DNA of 64,000 bases, taken from positions 310,001 to 374,000 of the forward strand of contig JAEWTL010000013.1 in NCBI GenBank assembly GCA_023459495.1, written 5' to 3'. Within the stretch, counting starts at the first letter, position 1. Each line of letters opens with the position of its first letter. The position numbers and the translations under genes were made by a program. Shown here piece after piece: positions 16,177-24,386 of this stretch. The DNA is from Bacillota bacterium. Its GTDB lineage: Bacteria; Bacillota; Clostridia; Christensenellales; SZUA-584. The notes beneath the pieces are model-generated. The model made no database searches. It saw nothing but the letters and a program-made list of their open reading frames with translations, and was not told where the DNA came from.

Positions 16177-17211
16177 TCAGTTAAACAATTCCATGTTGCT
16201 TCGCAGAATAATCTGCGGGCTGATCAGCGTTCTCTCGTCTGCATTGAGGTTCTCCGCAACTGTCTGATAGAGCAACCTGAGCCCCAACCGCCCCTGCGTA
16301 AATTGATCCTGAAAGATGGACGCATTGACCACGCCATTGCGAATATGGCCGCGCAACTCCTCATAGATATCCGAGGTAATAACCCGAATCTTGCCAGCCA
16401 GACCGTGCTCCTTGATGCTGCGGATAACGCTTACCGAGTTGAAGGAATTAACGTATATACCTCCGATATCCGGATATTCCTGCAGCACACGGTTCGTTTC
16501 CTGATAGGCGATCTCTTCACTGTCATAGTTATAGTAGACGCAGGCCACGGAAAGCGGCGTATACTGCAGTTGCTCAAAAAATCCGCTCACCATTTCCGCA
16601 TGGATGCCAACGTCCTTGATGCCGCTGGCTACCACCACCTGCTTGCTGTGATCCGTCTGCCACCAGAGCAGCTCCGCGGCCATTCGGCCTGCGATCCGCC
16701 CGTTATACTGGATACAGAACCGGCGCATATCCGGTTGGATGTCGTTAATCGCCGTTGCGACGCAAACTTTTTTCTCCTTAAGCAGCTTGAAGCCTTCCGC
16801 CTGCTTTGCGGCAATCAGCAGGCCGTCAAAGCCGCCGTTTGCAATCTCCTCCAGCCTCGCTTCAAGATATTCTTCGCCCTGACTTGAATAGCTGTCTCCG
16901 CCCTCGTACGCAAAATATTCCACTTGAACGTTGTAGTCGATGAGGTCTTCGTGCGCCTCGCGCGCACCTGCGATAAACTGGTTATGAAACTCCGGAAAGC
17001 TAGTAAACGCCACGACTGCAAGCTTGATAGGCTTGCGCGCCAGACTACGGGCCAGCGTATTGGCTTTAAAGCCAAGCTCCTGCGCGGTTTTCAGCACAGC
17101 CTCACGTGTGGATGCGCTCACCTTGGGTTTGTCGTTCAGCGCACGGTAAACCGTGGCCGTGGATATACCCAGCTTCTCCGCAATCTCATAAATTGTTACG
17201 CGTTTTTTCAT
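16177..17211 (-). CDS. LacI-family transcriptional regulator
   Basis: 344 residues. N-terminal LacI helix-turn-helix TIYEIAEKLGISTATVYRAL, then the hinge-helix region LGFKANTLARSL, then a periplasmic-binding-protein-like sensor domain (from about residue 60, with FDGLLIAAKQ and GGIYVNSFNS). It should bind a sugar or sugar phosphate and release from palindromic operators. Four matching 18-bp operators surround it: three in front of the ABC operon, one directly upstream of its own start (17262-17279), and a half-site at the ROK kinase. ATG 17211 is chosen; the GTG one codon upstream is also possible. It follows the ROK kinase gene by 113 nt. Confidence 0.92.
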   Translation of the reverse strand: MKKRVTIYEIAEKLGISTATVYRALNDKPKVSASTREAVLKTAQELGFKANTLARSLARKPIKLAVVAFTSFPEFHNQFIAGAREAHEDLIDYNVQVEYFAYEGGDSYSSQGEEYLEARLEEIANGGFDGLLIAAKQAEGFKLLKEKKVCVATAINDIQPDMRRFCIQYNGRIAGRMAAELLWWQTDHSKQVVVASGIKDVGIHAEMVSGFFEQLQYTPLSVACVYYNYDSEEIAYQETNRVLQEYPDIGGIYVNSFNSVSVIRSIKEHGLAGKIRVITSDIYEELRGHIRNGVVNASIFQDQFTQGRLGLRLLYQTVAENLNADERTLISPQIILRSNMELFN

Positions 17212-17261
17212 CACCCAGCCTCGTCCCTGCTCCCTATATCTCCGAAATTCACGCTGTTTCC

Positions 17262-17279
17262 AGCGTTACCGGTTACGCC
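17262..17279. promoter_or_regulatory. LacI-type operator copy 4, upstream of the regulator
   Basis: AGCGTTACCGGTTACGCC, 51 bp upstream of the regulator start; matches copies 1-3, so autoregulation is likely. Confidence 0.75.
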
Positions 17280-17323
17280 CAAATGGTCTTTCTGTCTTTA
17301 TACACGGCATTTCCGCGGCCCTT

Positions 17324-18304
17324 TTATTGCTGTGCACCCAATACCTGCGTCCGTCCCGCAGCTGCCATCACGGCACCTACCAGCACCGCATCGTCCATCA
17401 GGGCCGACAGCCGGATGTCGTAGCAACCCTTGTTCGGGAAGAATACGATCTCTTCCACGCGCGCCCGGATAGGCTCCAGCAAAGCTTCTCCGATCTTGGC
17501 CACGCCGCCGCCGATCACCACGCGGTCCACGCTGAAAAGCGTGATCACATTGGACAGTCCGACCGCATAGGCGCGGGTATACCGATCCAGTTCTTCCAGC
17601 GCAAATCGGTCTCCCGCATGTACCGCTTCGCCGAACATGGCCCCGGTGATGTGGGTTCTGTCGCCTTTGCACAGGTCAAGCAGCATTGAGTCCTGTGGTA
17701 CATAGCCCTCTCGGCGCAGGCGGCGCTGCAGCCCAAAGCCGGAGCAAAGGCTCTCCACCTTGTCGAACGCGCCCGGCTTGTCGCCCGTCCAATCCGGCAC
17801 ATAGGTGTGTCCGAAGTAGCTTGTACCGCGACCCAGCCCGTCAAAGTGGTGGCCCTCAAAGATCAGCGTCCCACCGATCCCGCTCCCGATGTTGGTATAA
17901 AACAGGTTTCTGGCCCCTTGGCCCACTCCGCAAAAATATTCTCCATAACCGCCCGCCACGGTATCGTTCAATACCTGCGCAGGCAGTTTAAACGTATCCT
18001 CAAACCATCCGCGGACGCCGAAATTCTCCCATCCGGCTACCTGCACAGAGGCCATCACACGGCCCGATTCCGACTCCACTATGCCGCCGAAACCGATACC
18101 GATGCCTTTAACATCATAGCCGTCCGCCTGCGCCTTGGCGATCATGGCAGGGATATGCTGCTTCATCCATGCGAGTATGCCTTCGGCGCCTTCCTCCAGC
18201 ACGACCTTGCCTGCCTGTATATGCAGAAGGTTACCTTCTGAATCGCCGAGTGCGATCTGATGCTTGGATGCGCCGATCTCCACTCCGATGTAACTGCTGC
18301 GCAT
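17324..18304 (-). CDS. ROK-family sugar kinase
   Basis: 326 residues. An N-terminal phosphate loop IGVEIGASKHQIAL is followed by GIGIGFGGIVESESG, then LNDTVAGGYGEY (catalytic Asp in LND), NIGSGIGGTLI, GHTYV and the C-terminal VVIGGGVAKIGE. These are ROK-type hexokinase elements. The CxCGxxGC zinc motif of many ROK proteins is missing and replaced by SLCSGFGLQRRL. No helix-turn-helix precedes it, so it is a kinase rather than a NagC repressor. The open frame continues upstream to 18409, but a consensus promoter (18338-18366) lies in that stretch; I therefore place the start at ATG 18304. It is encoded ahead of the LacI regulator. Confidence 0.8.
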   Translation of the reverse strand: MRSSYIGVEIGASKHQIALGDSEGNLLHIQAGKVVLEEGAEGILAWMKQHIPAMIAKAQADGYDVKGIGIGFGGIVESESGRVMASVQVAGWENFGVRGWFEDTFKLPAQVLNDTVAGGYGEYFCGVGQGARNLFYTNIGSGIGGTLIFEGHHFDGLGRGTSYFGHTYVPDWTGDKPGAFDKVESLCSGFGLQRRLRREGYVPQDSMLLDLCKGDRTHITGAMFGEAVHAGDRFALEELDRYTRAYAVGLSNVITLFSVDRVVIGGGVAKIGEALLEPIRARVEEIVFFPNKGCYDIRLSALMDDAVLVGAVMAAAGRTQVLGAQQ

Positions 18305-18366
18305 GGCGTAACCGCTTTCATTCATTAATCTTAACAAATTATATATGGTATCGTGACATAATTCAA
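18305..18366 (-). promoter_or_regulatory. Promoter of the ROK-lacI unit with an operator half-site
   Basis: Minus strand TTGAAT (18366-18361), 17-nt spacer, TATAAT (18343-18338). GGCGTAACCG at 18305-18314 abuts the start codon and equals one arm of the LacI palindrome. Between this promoter and the rbsD-like gene lies a CGCGGA/TCCGCG hairpin (about 18430-18462) without a T-tract. Confidence 0.7.
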
Positions 18367-18471
18367 GTGTGATATCAGACGGATTTATTTCGCATAATTT
18401 GCGGTTCAAGCGGCTCTGCTCCGCGTGTAGAAGCAGCAGCGCGGATTCCTGTCTCCGCGCCGCTCATGCAT

Positions 18472-18969
18472 TTATACCGTGAACGGATAATCCTTGTCTT
18501 CAAATTTTACCCGCTCCGCATAGAACTCCGGCGCGGTAATTCCCGGTTTGCCGAACCATGCAGGCGCGTTGATCCCGGATACGAGCATGATATTGCCCCA
18601 CGGTTGAAAGCTTCCAGTGCGAATGATGACCTTGGCTTTTTTCGCCCGCAGCAGCAGCTCTTCGTGCGGCATCGCCTTCACCTCGCACCGCTTGACGATA
18701 TTCTTCACTTCCTTGTATAGGTTCAGGTTGTATTCCTCCTGATACTCAGCCACATAACACTCCTCGTAGATCACTTCGTCGTTGATGAGCTTGAGGATCG
18801 TCGGGATATCGGGCAGGTCCTGCGCGATCGCAAGGTCGATGCTGATGGTGCCGGGCTGCGAGTCATACGGCAGCGGAAAACCCGCATCCGTGATCAAAAA
18901 GACATCCGTATGCCCGAGCGAAGACAGCGCATCGTTGAGCTTTCTGTTCAAAATACCGAACTTCTTCAT
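18472..18969 (-). CDS. rbsD: RbsD/FucU-type sugar pyranase (mutarotase)
   Basis: 165 residues. The N-terminus has the family mark LGHTDVFLITDAGFPLP with the conserved His near residue 20, followed by ISIDLAIAQDLPDI. VIIRTGSFQPWGNIMLVSG at the end of the core matches the RbsD active-site loop. RbsD converts the pyranose form of ribose-like sugars to the furanose form that kinases accept. E. coli RbsD has 139 residues; this protein has about 25 extra at the C-terminus (AWFGKPGITAPEFY...). ATG 18969 (AGGA upstream) is preferred. It is first in the rbsD-ROK-lacI run, fitting a pathway that takes up a pentose. Confidence 0.82.
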   Translation of the reverse strand: MKKFGILNRKLNDALSSLGHTDVFLITDAGFPLPYDSQPGTISIDLAIAQDLPDIPTILKLINDEVIYEECYVAEYQEEYNLNLYKEVKNIVKRCEVKAMPHEELLLRAKKAKVIIRTGSFQPWGNIMLVSGINAPAWFGKPGITAPEFYAERVKFEDKDYPFTV

Positions 18970-19003
18970 GGTGCTTTTCCTCACTTTGAATTTATCGCCA
19001 TAC

Positions 19004-19025
19004 CCCGGCGATCGTTCCCGCCGGG
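19004..19025. repeat. Short inverted repeat upstream of rbsD
   Basis: CCCGGCG/CGCCGGG with an 8-nt loop, between the glycosyltransferase remnant and rbsD. No clear T-tract on the minus strand; possible weak terminator. Confidence 0.4.
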
Positions 19026-19038
19026 CTTTTGGTCGCCG

Positions 19039-19401
19039 TCAGCCCAGCAGCAGCCTGAGCTTGCGCTTCATGAGCAGCAGCAGCCTGCGCACCGGGGATA
19101 CGCCATATTTGCGGCAAAAGTAGCTGATGTCTTTTTTGAATATCCGGTAACGGCGCATAGCCGCTTCCCTGCTTTGTTTTGCGCTGCCGGAAAATTCCTG
19201 CCGCAGCTCCACATCCTTCATAACGCATATCCGGCTCAGCTCGTGTCCAGTGGTATCGCGCATGAACGCATGGTCGATATAATCAAGGAACTGTCCTTCG
19301 TCGTAGCGGTAATTCTCGAAAACCCGCATACGTACTGCGAGTCCTGAGTTGATGGCGGATACTCTGGCCTTTGGCTTAGGATCTTTGCAGGTAGTCTTCA
19401 T
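19039..19401 (-). pseudogene. C-terminal remnant of a GT2-type glycosyltransferase
   Basis: About 120 residues resemble only the end of a rhamnosyltransferase-like GT2 protein: INSGLAVRMRVFE, then YDEGQFLDYIDHAFMRD (the acceptor-side D-YxDH block), QSREAAMRRYR and a basic tail SPVRRLLLLMKRKLR. The nucleotide-binding N-terminal half is absent. The upstream frame runs straight into a terminator stem. The first ATG (19401) has no Shine-Dalgarno. It therefore looks like a decayed gene. Alternative: a short real ORF using an unrecognised start. Confidence 0.55.
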
Positions 19402-19463
19402 TGAAATACTATCACGGGTAAGCCAAGTTGGCAAATATGCCACGGAAGGATTTGTACAGTAAT

Positions 19464-19514
19464 AAAAAAAGTATAAGGGCAGCCACAGCCTCAACAAGGC
19501 CTTGCAGCCGCCCT
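19464..19514 (-). terminator. Terminator of the FGGY kinase operon
   Basis: AGGGC(G/A)GC.. stem with GGCC/GGCC-type inner pairing (19476-19514) followed on the minus strand by T7. It lies 57 nt after the small ORF that follows the kinase. Confidence 0.75.
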
Positions 19515-19571
19515 ATGCAGACACTCATTTACCTTCCGCGTTCGTCCGCCGGAAGGCGTTAAGGGTTTGGA

Positions 19572-19793
19572 TTATTCGCCGACTTTGGCGTTGATGTCCG
19601 CCAGCAGCTTATCCAGTGCTTCGGAGGATAAACCCGCCTGCGGGATGCGCGTCAGTTTTTCCAGCGTGAACTTGCGCACCATCTTGATCGCAGGGTTCCT
19701 GGTGACTCCGGGCATATGAGTCTCCAACACCCCCACTGCCGTAGCATCCTTTAAAATGTCGTCCAACAACGACTCGCGTGTAAATTTGGCCAT
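19572..19793 (-). CDS. Small conserved-looking protein of unknown function
   Basis: 73 residues, soluble, starting MAKFTRESLLDDIL and containing THMPGVTRNPAIKMVRKFTL followed by IPQAGLSSEALDKLL. It has a proper ribosome-binding site (AAAGGAG) and ends with the operon terminator, so it is probably expressed. Similar short modules occur appended to carbohydrate-active enzymes in Clostridia, from memory only. It is co-transcribed 30 nt behind the FGGY kinase, which suggests an accessory role. I cannot name a domain with certainty. Confidence 0.65.
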   Translation of the reverse strand: MAKFTRESLLDDILKDATAVGVLETHMPGVTRNPAIKMVRKFTLEKLTRIPQAGLSSEALDKLLADINAKVGE

Positions 19794-19823
19794 ATCGTTC
19801 TCCTTTCCTGAACCGGTCGATTG

Positions 19824-21398
19824 TTAATGTGCCATGCCGTGGGCATGGTGTTGTCCGTGAATGATCTGGTCGATCTTGCCGTAAAGCGGTTCGAGACTCT
19901 CAAACACCTTGCAGTATACCTCTTCATACAGCCGTTTGTATATGGCGTGTTCAGCCATGTCGGGCCGGAAGGTGTCCTTGATATGCACCATCCCCTTCAG
20001 CGCTTCCGGGTAGTCCGCGTAGACACCCATGGAGACGAACGCCACCAGCGAGCTGCCGAGCCCGCTCACCTCGTGAGTCTGGGTACGATGCAGTGGTAAG
20101 CCAAACATGTTCGAGGTGATCTGGCAAATCTCATCGCTGCGGCTGCCACCTCCGGCTACAAACAGCTTGTCGACCTTCATTCTGCCGCGCTTTTCCAGCT
20201 GGTACAGCCCTTCCATCAGGCTGAAGTTGATGCCCTCGATGATGGAACGGTAGAGGTGAATGCGCGTATGTGCGTCCGAGAACCCGATCACCGCACCTTT
20301 GGCGTGTGGCGTGGTCATGTCGGGTGTAAAGCTTGGCTGGAGTATCAGCCCGTCGCAGCCGGGCGGGATCTCCTTCAGGCGCTTGTTCAGCAGCTCTTCG
20401 GGCCTGCATCCCAGGGCTTTGGCCTCCTCCTCTTCCTTCGCGGCAAACTCGCGGCTGAACCACGAGATCAGCCAGTAACCGCGGTAGGTCTCTACCTCCG
20501 GCAAATACCCGCCATTAATTGCCACGTATGGTGGAATCATTGGCGCAGGATTAACATAGCGCTGCGTGGCAATCTCCACCGTGGCGGTGGTGCCGAAGCT
20601 GAGCGCCGCGCTCGTTTCGTCAGCGCAGGAGAGGCCTAGCGTCTCGCAGGCTTTATCCGCACCGGTGACGATATAAGGGGTGCCCTGCGGTATACCAGTC
20701 AGCTCCGCTGTCTCCGCCGTGATCCCGCCAATCCGCTCACCGGGCTTTACGAGATCGATCAGCTTATCGTCCTCCATCAGGTATATGCCCCGCGCGATAT
20801 CATTCTTCTTCAGCCACTGCCCGTTCTTGTTGTCATAAGGGAACACGCCGAGCGTATTGGCGGTGGAATCCACCAGATTGCCGCAGAAACGCAGGTTCAG
20901 ATACGCGGACAGCACCACGAACTTGTGGGTATTGGCCCATATCTCAGGCTGGTTCCTGATGATCCAGTTGCAGGCCATATGGCTGCGGATCGTCTCGATC
21001 GCCTCGGTCATACCCACCATCTTCAGCGCTAAGCGGGTAGTAAACGGCATGGGCGGCAGGTCTTCGGCAACGCGCTTATCCAGCCAGACAATGGCGCTGC
21101 GCAGCGGATGCCCCTGCTCATCCACACATATGGTGGTTGCGCGGATGCATGTGCAGGTTACGGCGATGATATCCAGCCACAACGCCTTGTTTTCCGCTTT
21201 GAGCTTGCGGCTCATTTCGCATATGGAGTTCCAGTACATATCGGGGTCTTGTTCAGTCCATCCGGGCTCAGGGGAAAAGTATGCTTTCTCGTAGGTTTTC
21301 TGTGCCTTGCACACCACGTTGCCGTGCTGATCTACCAACATTGCGCGGGCACTTTGTGTGCCGATGTCAAAAGTTAACACCAAAGGATTCTCTCTCAT
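19824..21398 (-). CDS. FGGY-family carbohydrate kinase
   Basis: 524 residues with the two actin-like halves of FGGY kinases: LTFDIGTQSARAML at the N-terminus (phosphate 1 loop), AIVWLDKR, TGADKACETLG and the C-terminal adenosine motif FVAGGGSRSDEICQ. ATG at 21398 has GGGAGGTGG upstream and begins at the family start. It phosphorylates a polyol or ketose. It is divergent from a YhfZ-like regulator and a redox operon that begins with a glycerol-3-phosphate-dehydrogenase-like enzyme, so its product may be oxidised there. The C-terminus is His-rich (HGQHHAHGMAH), a possible metal-binding tail. Confidence 0.9.
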   Translation of the reverse strand: MRENPLVLTFDIGTQSARAMLVDQHGNVVCKAQKTYEKAYFSPEPGWTEQDPDMYWNSICEMSRKLKAENKALWLDIIAVTCTCIRATTICVDEQGHPLRSAIVWLDKRVAEDLPPMPFTTRLALKMVGMTEAIETIRSHMACNWIIRNQPEIWANTHKFVVLSAYLNLRFCGNLVDSTANTLGVFPYDNKNGQWLKKNDIARGIYLMEDDKLIDLVKPGERIGGITAETAELTGIPQGTPYIVTGADKACETLGLSCADETSAALSFGTTATVEIATQRYVNPAPMIPPYVAINGGYLPEVETYRGYWLISWFSREFAAKEEEEAKALGCRPEELLNKRLKEIPPGCDGLILQPSFTPDMTTPHAKGAVIGFSDAHTRIHLYRSIIEGINFSLMEGLYQLEKRGRMKVDKLFVAGGGSRSDEICQITSNMFGLPLHRTQTHEVSGLGSSLVAFVSMGVYADYPEALKGMVHIKDTFRPDMAEHAIYKRLYEEVYCKVFESLEPLYGKIDQIIHGQHHAHGMAH

Positions 21399-21420
21399 AA
21401 CGCCACCTCCCTCGAGGCTA

Positions 21421-21449
21421 AGTGTACAGCTTTGTGTACTTTTATGCAA
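21421..21449 (-). promoter_or_regulatory. Putative promoter of the FGGY kinase overlapped by a GTGTAC operator
   Basis: Minus strand TTGCAT (21449-21444), 17-nt spacer, TACACT (21426-21421). The 22-bp element at 21422-21443, with two GTAC cores 12 bp apart, covers the spacer and -10. It matches the element at 21613-21634. Confidence 0.5.
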
Positions 21450-21577
21450 GAGGGCAAATAAATTTGTATCATATCCCCATCTGTGCGCAAGCAAAACAAT
21501 CATATACTTCGCGATTATTACGATTATATGCAACAGGCAAAAGCATTTATTATATTTTTCAGATCTAAAGATACGAG

Positions 21578-21634
21578 TTGACAAACCAAACACAGGAAAG
21601 TAAAATATACTTGCGTACAAAATAGTGTACTTTC
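21578..21634 (+). promoter_or_regulatory. Promoter of the yhfZ-like/redox operon with GTGTAC operator
   Basis: TTGACA (21578-21583), 17-nt spacer, TAAAAT (21601-21606). The element G.GTACA...T.GTGTACTTT (21613-21634) lies at the expected start point. Its two GTAC cores are 12 bp apart, the same geometry as in the divergent kinase promoter. Confidence 0.75.
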
Positions 21635-21649
21635 AGGAAAGGGACTTAA

Positions 21650-22615
21650 ATGGGTAATATCCCCTATAAAAAGGACTGGCTGATTCGCACGCGCATCGCA
21701 CGGTTCATGCTGGAGACCGAGCTGAATTCCAAGATCCCAACCATTCAGGAATACACAGAGCTGTTCGAATGTTCGCGCGGCATCGTGCAGAACGCACTCG
21801 ATAGTCTGGAGCAGGCAGGCGCGATTGCGCTCGACAAGCGCGGCAAAAACGGCACGTTCCTTGCCCAAAAGGACGAGGGCAAGCTGTTCGACAACGCCGG
21901 GCTGCACTTTATCACCGGCTCCATGCCTGCCCCGCTCAGTATCCATCATGCCGGGCTGGCCACGGGCATCTGTCAGGCCATGAACAAATGCAGCGTGCCG
22001 TTTACGTTCGCCTTCGTGCAGGGCGCCAAAAACCGCGTGGACGCCTTGCTGCGCGAGGTCTACGACTTCGTGGTGGTCACCCGCAGCGCGGCTGAGGAAG
22101 CCATGGCGCACCATCCGGAGCTGGAAATCTCCTTTGCGCTGGATGACTGCGAATATTCCTTTCCCTATACGCTTTACTTAGGCCGTCCCGGCACAGCCGA
22201 AATTCAAAGCGGCATGACGGTTGCGGCGGACCCCACCAGTACCGACCAGTGGGAACTCACCCAAGCGGCGATTAAGGGCAAGGACATTAAACTGATTGAG
22301 ATGCCTTACATCTCGTGTAACTTTGCTTTCCTCTCGGGCAAGGCGGATGCCGTTATCATGCAGGGTGAGCTCTCCTCCTCCCAGCCGAGTCTCAACAACT
22401 GGCTCTTCACGGGCGAGAGGCGCATCTCCATGTCCGATGTTTCGGCCATCCCCATACAAGGCGAGAAGGCTGAAAAGCTGAAACAGCCCGTGATTCTCAT
22501 CAACAAAAATAACTACGGCATCGGTGGTATCCTCAGGAACTACCTCGGAGGCAACTTCATATCGCACATACAAAGGCTGGTCATCGAATTCAAGATGGCG
22601 CCTCAGTTTTATTGA
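21650..22615 (+). CDS. YhfZ-like HTH transcriptional regulator
   Basis: 321 residues. An N-terminal winged helix of GntR-like type (residues 15-70, TIQEYTELFECSRGIVQNAL, followed by KRGKNGTFL). The C-terminal sensor domain has the YhfZ landmarks HHAGLATGICQAM and VYDFVVVTRSAAEEAM, a periplasmic-binding-like fold. It most likely senses a small carboxylate or phosphorylated sugar. ATG 21650 lies 15 nt downstream of a consensus promoter and the GTGTAC element, with AGGAAAGGG ahead. The next gene starts 19 nt after its stop, so the regulator heads the eight-gene redox operon. Confidence 0.82.
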   Translation: MGNIPYKKDWLIRTRIARFMLETELNSKIPTIQEYTELFECSRGIVQNALDSLEQAGAIALDKRGKNGTFLAQKDEGKLFDNAGLHFITGSMPAPLSIHHAGLATGICQAMNKCSVPFTFAFVQGAKNRVDALLREVYDFVVVTRSAAEEAMAHHPELEISFALDDCEYSFPYTLYLGRPGTAEIQSGMTVAADPTSTDQWELTQAAIKGKDIKLIEMPYISCNFAFLSGKADAVIMQGELSSSQPSLNNWLFTGERRISMSDVSAIPIQGEKAEKLKQPVILINKNNYGIGGILRNYLGGNFISHIQRLVIEFKMAPQFY

Positions 22616-22634
22616 TACAAGGCAGGTGAAGGCT

Positions 22635-24386
22635 TTGGCAAAAACGATTCAAGAACAACTGGAAAAGGCGTTCCCGGGCGTCCGGCTGAAAGCCGAAATG
22701 GACAGCCGCGGCATTGTAACGCTCACGGGCGAATGCGAAAGCTGGCAGCAGGTAGTCGCCGTGGGACACAAGGCCGCGAAGCTCGAGGGTGTCCGCAATG
22801 TGGTGAGCGACATGACGGCAAAAGGCGTTGCCATCCCGCACAAGGACTATAGCGCGTTGCGTGCGCAGGGCGAGGCCAAAGGTGTGGTGGCGGACGTGGA
22901 TGTATTGATCGTAGGCGCGGGTGTCACAGGCTGCGGCATCGCGCGCGAGCTGTCTAAATACGATCTATCCATACTGGTGGCGGAGATGGGCGACGACGTG
23001 GCCATGGGTGCGACCAAAGCCAATAACGGCAATATCCACCCCGGCCACGCCGCCAAACCCGGCACGCTGAAAGCAAAGCTGAACGTGGAAGGCAACCGCA
23101 TGTACGATGCTTGGGCGAATGAGCTCGGCTTTGAGCTGCAGCGCTGCGGCGCACTGGGTTTTGTGACCAAGTGGTGGCTGAGGCCTGCCCTGCGATACGC
23201 TTATGGTCTGGCCAGGAAGAACAGCGTGCCCGGTGCGGAGCTCGTGAACGGCAAGCGCGCGTGCGAGTTGGAACCCGGCCTCGTGCGTGCTGGCTACGAA
23301 GGCAAAGTGAAGCTGGGAATATGGCTGCCCAGTATGGGCCTCGTGGAGCCGCACAAGGTGACCGTGGCACTGGCCGAAAATGCCGCAATGAATGGTGTAA
23401 AGTTCTGGTTGAACACCACTGTCGCGGATATCTTGGCTGCAGACGGCGCAGTAAAAGGCGCGGTTACGAACAAAGGTATCATCCACGCGAAATATGTCAT
23501 CAACTGTGCAGGCGTATACGCGGACGAGATTTCCGCTATGGCGGGCGACCGGAGCTACACCATCCACCCGCGCAAGGGCGTCATCGCGCTGCTTGACAAA
23601 GCCGCAATATCGGAATACGACAGCCTGTGCGAGGAAGTGACCTTCGCGGATGTAAAACGTACGCTGCAGCACAGTGAAACCAAGGGCGGCGGCATGTGCC
23701 ACACACCCGAGGGCAACATCCTCATGGGCCCCTCCGCACTGGAGATTCCCGACAAGGAGGACCTCTCCGCCCTGCCGGAGGAGCTGGCCTATGCCATGGG
23801 CCGCGGTGACAGCACCATCTCCTACGGCAACATCATCCGCTATTTTGCGGGCAACCGCCCGGCGGATTATAAAGAGGATTTCGTCATCGGCATGTCGGAC
23901 GTGACCGATGGCTTCATCAACGTGGGCGCAATCCAGTCACCCGGTCTGGCTTCGGCACCCGCCGTGGCGCGCATGGTGGAACGCATACTCACCAAACACG
24001 CAGAGAAAACGGGCAAGTCGGTCGCTAAAAAATCAGACTGGCAGCCGCGCCGCCAGCGCGAGGTGGACTTCCGTCATCTGAGCCGCGAGCAGCAGGATGA
24101 GCTGATACGCAAAAACCCGGCCTATGGGCGTATCGTATGCCGGTGCGAGAGTATCACTGAGGGTGAGATTCTGGACGCATTGCACTCCCCCGTACCACCC
24201 GCTTCTATTGATGCCATCAAACGGCGCACCCGCGCAGGCATGGGCCGCTGTCAGGGTGGCTTCTGTCAGCCACGCGTGCTGGAGCTCATCGCACGCGAAT
24301 TCGGGCAGGAATGGACGGACGTCACGCTGCGGGGCGAGGGCACGAACGTGCTAATGAAACAAAACCGGGAGGAGGCGAAGCAATGA
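22635..24386 (+). CDS. BON-domain/FAD-dependent oxidoreductase with [2Fe-2S] BFD-like domain (GlpA-like)
   Basis: 583 residues. Residues about 3-63 form a BON-like module (RGIVTLTGECESWQQ...GVRNVVSDM). Then comes a DAO-type FAD domain with VDVLIVGAGVTGCGIARELS (about 88-107), INCAGVYADEISAMAG and GFINVGAIQSPGL. The C-terminus is a BFD-like cluster domain, VCRCESITEGEI and RCQGGFCQPRVLEL, giving four Cys for a [2Fe-2S] centre. The latter two parts match anaerobic glycerol-3-phosphate dehydrogenase A. The BON module is unexpected. TTG 22635 (AGGTGA upstream) is chosen; GTG 22626 is an alternative. The stop overlaps the next start (ATGA). Confidence 0.85.
   Translation: MAKTIQEQLEKAFPGVRLKAEMDSRGIVTLTGECESWQQVVAVGHKAAKLEGVRNVVSDMTAKGVAIPHKDYSALRAQGEAKGVVADVDVLIVGAGVTGCGIARELSKYDLSILVAEMGDDVAMGATKANNGNIHPGHAAKPGTLKAKLNVEGNRMYDAWANELGFELQRCGALGFVTKWWLRPALRYAYGLARKNSVPGAELVNGKRACELEPGLVRAGYEGKVKLGIWLPSMGLVEPHKVTVALAENAAMNGVKFWLNTTVADILAADGAVKGAVTNKGIIHAKYVINCAGVYADEISAMAGDRSYTIHPRKGVIALLDKAAISEYDSLCEEVTFADVKRTLQHSETKGGGMCHTPEGNILMGPSALEIPDKEDLSALPEELAYAMGRGDSTISYGNIIRYFAGNRPADYKEDFVIGMSDVTDGFINVGAIQSPGLASAPAVARMVERILTKHAEKTGKSVAKKSDWQPRRQREVDFRHLSREQQDELIRKNPAYGRIVCRCESITEGEILDALHSPVPPASIDAIKRRTRAGMGRCQGGFCQPRVLELIAREFGQEWTDVTLRGEGTNVLMKQNREEAKQ

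Noticed and set aside
18305..18409. N-terminal extension of the ROK protein as a NagC-type DNA-binding domain
   Set aside because: The stretch contains a consensus promoter and no helix-turn-helix pattern.
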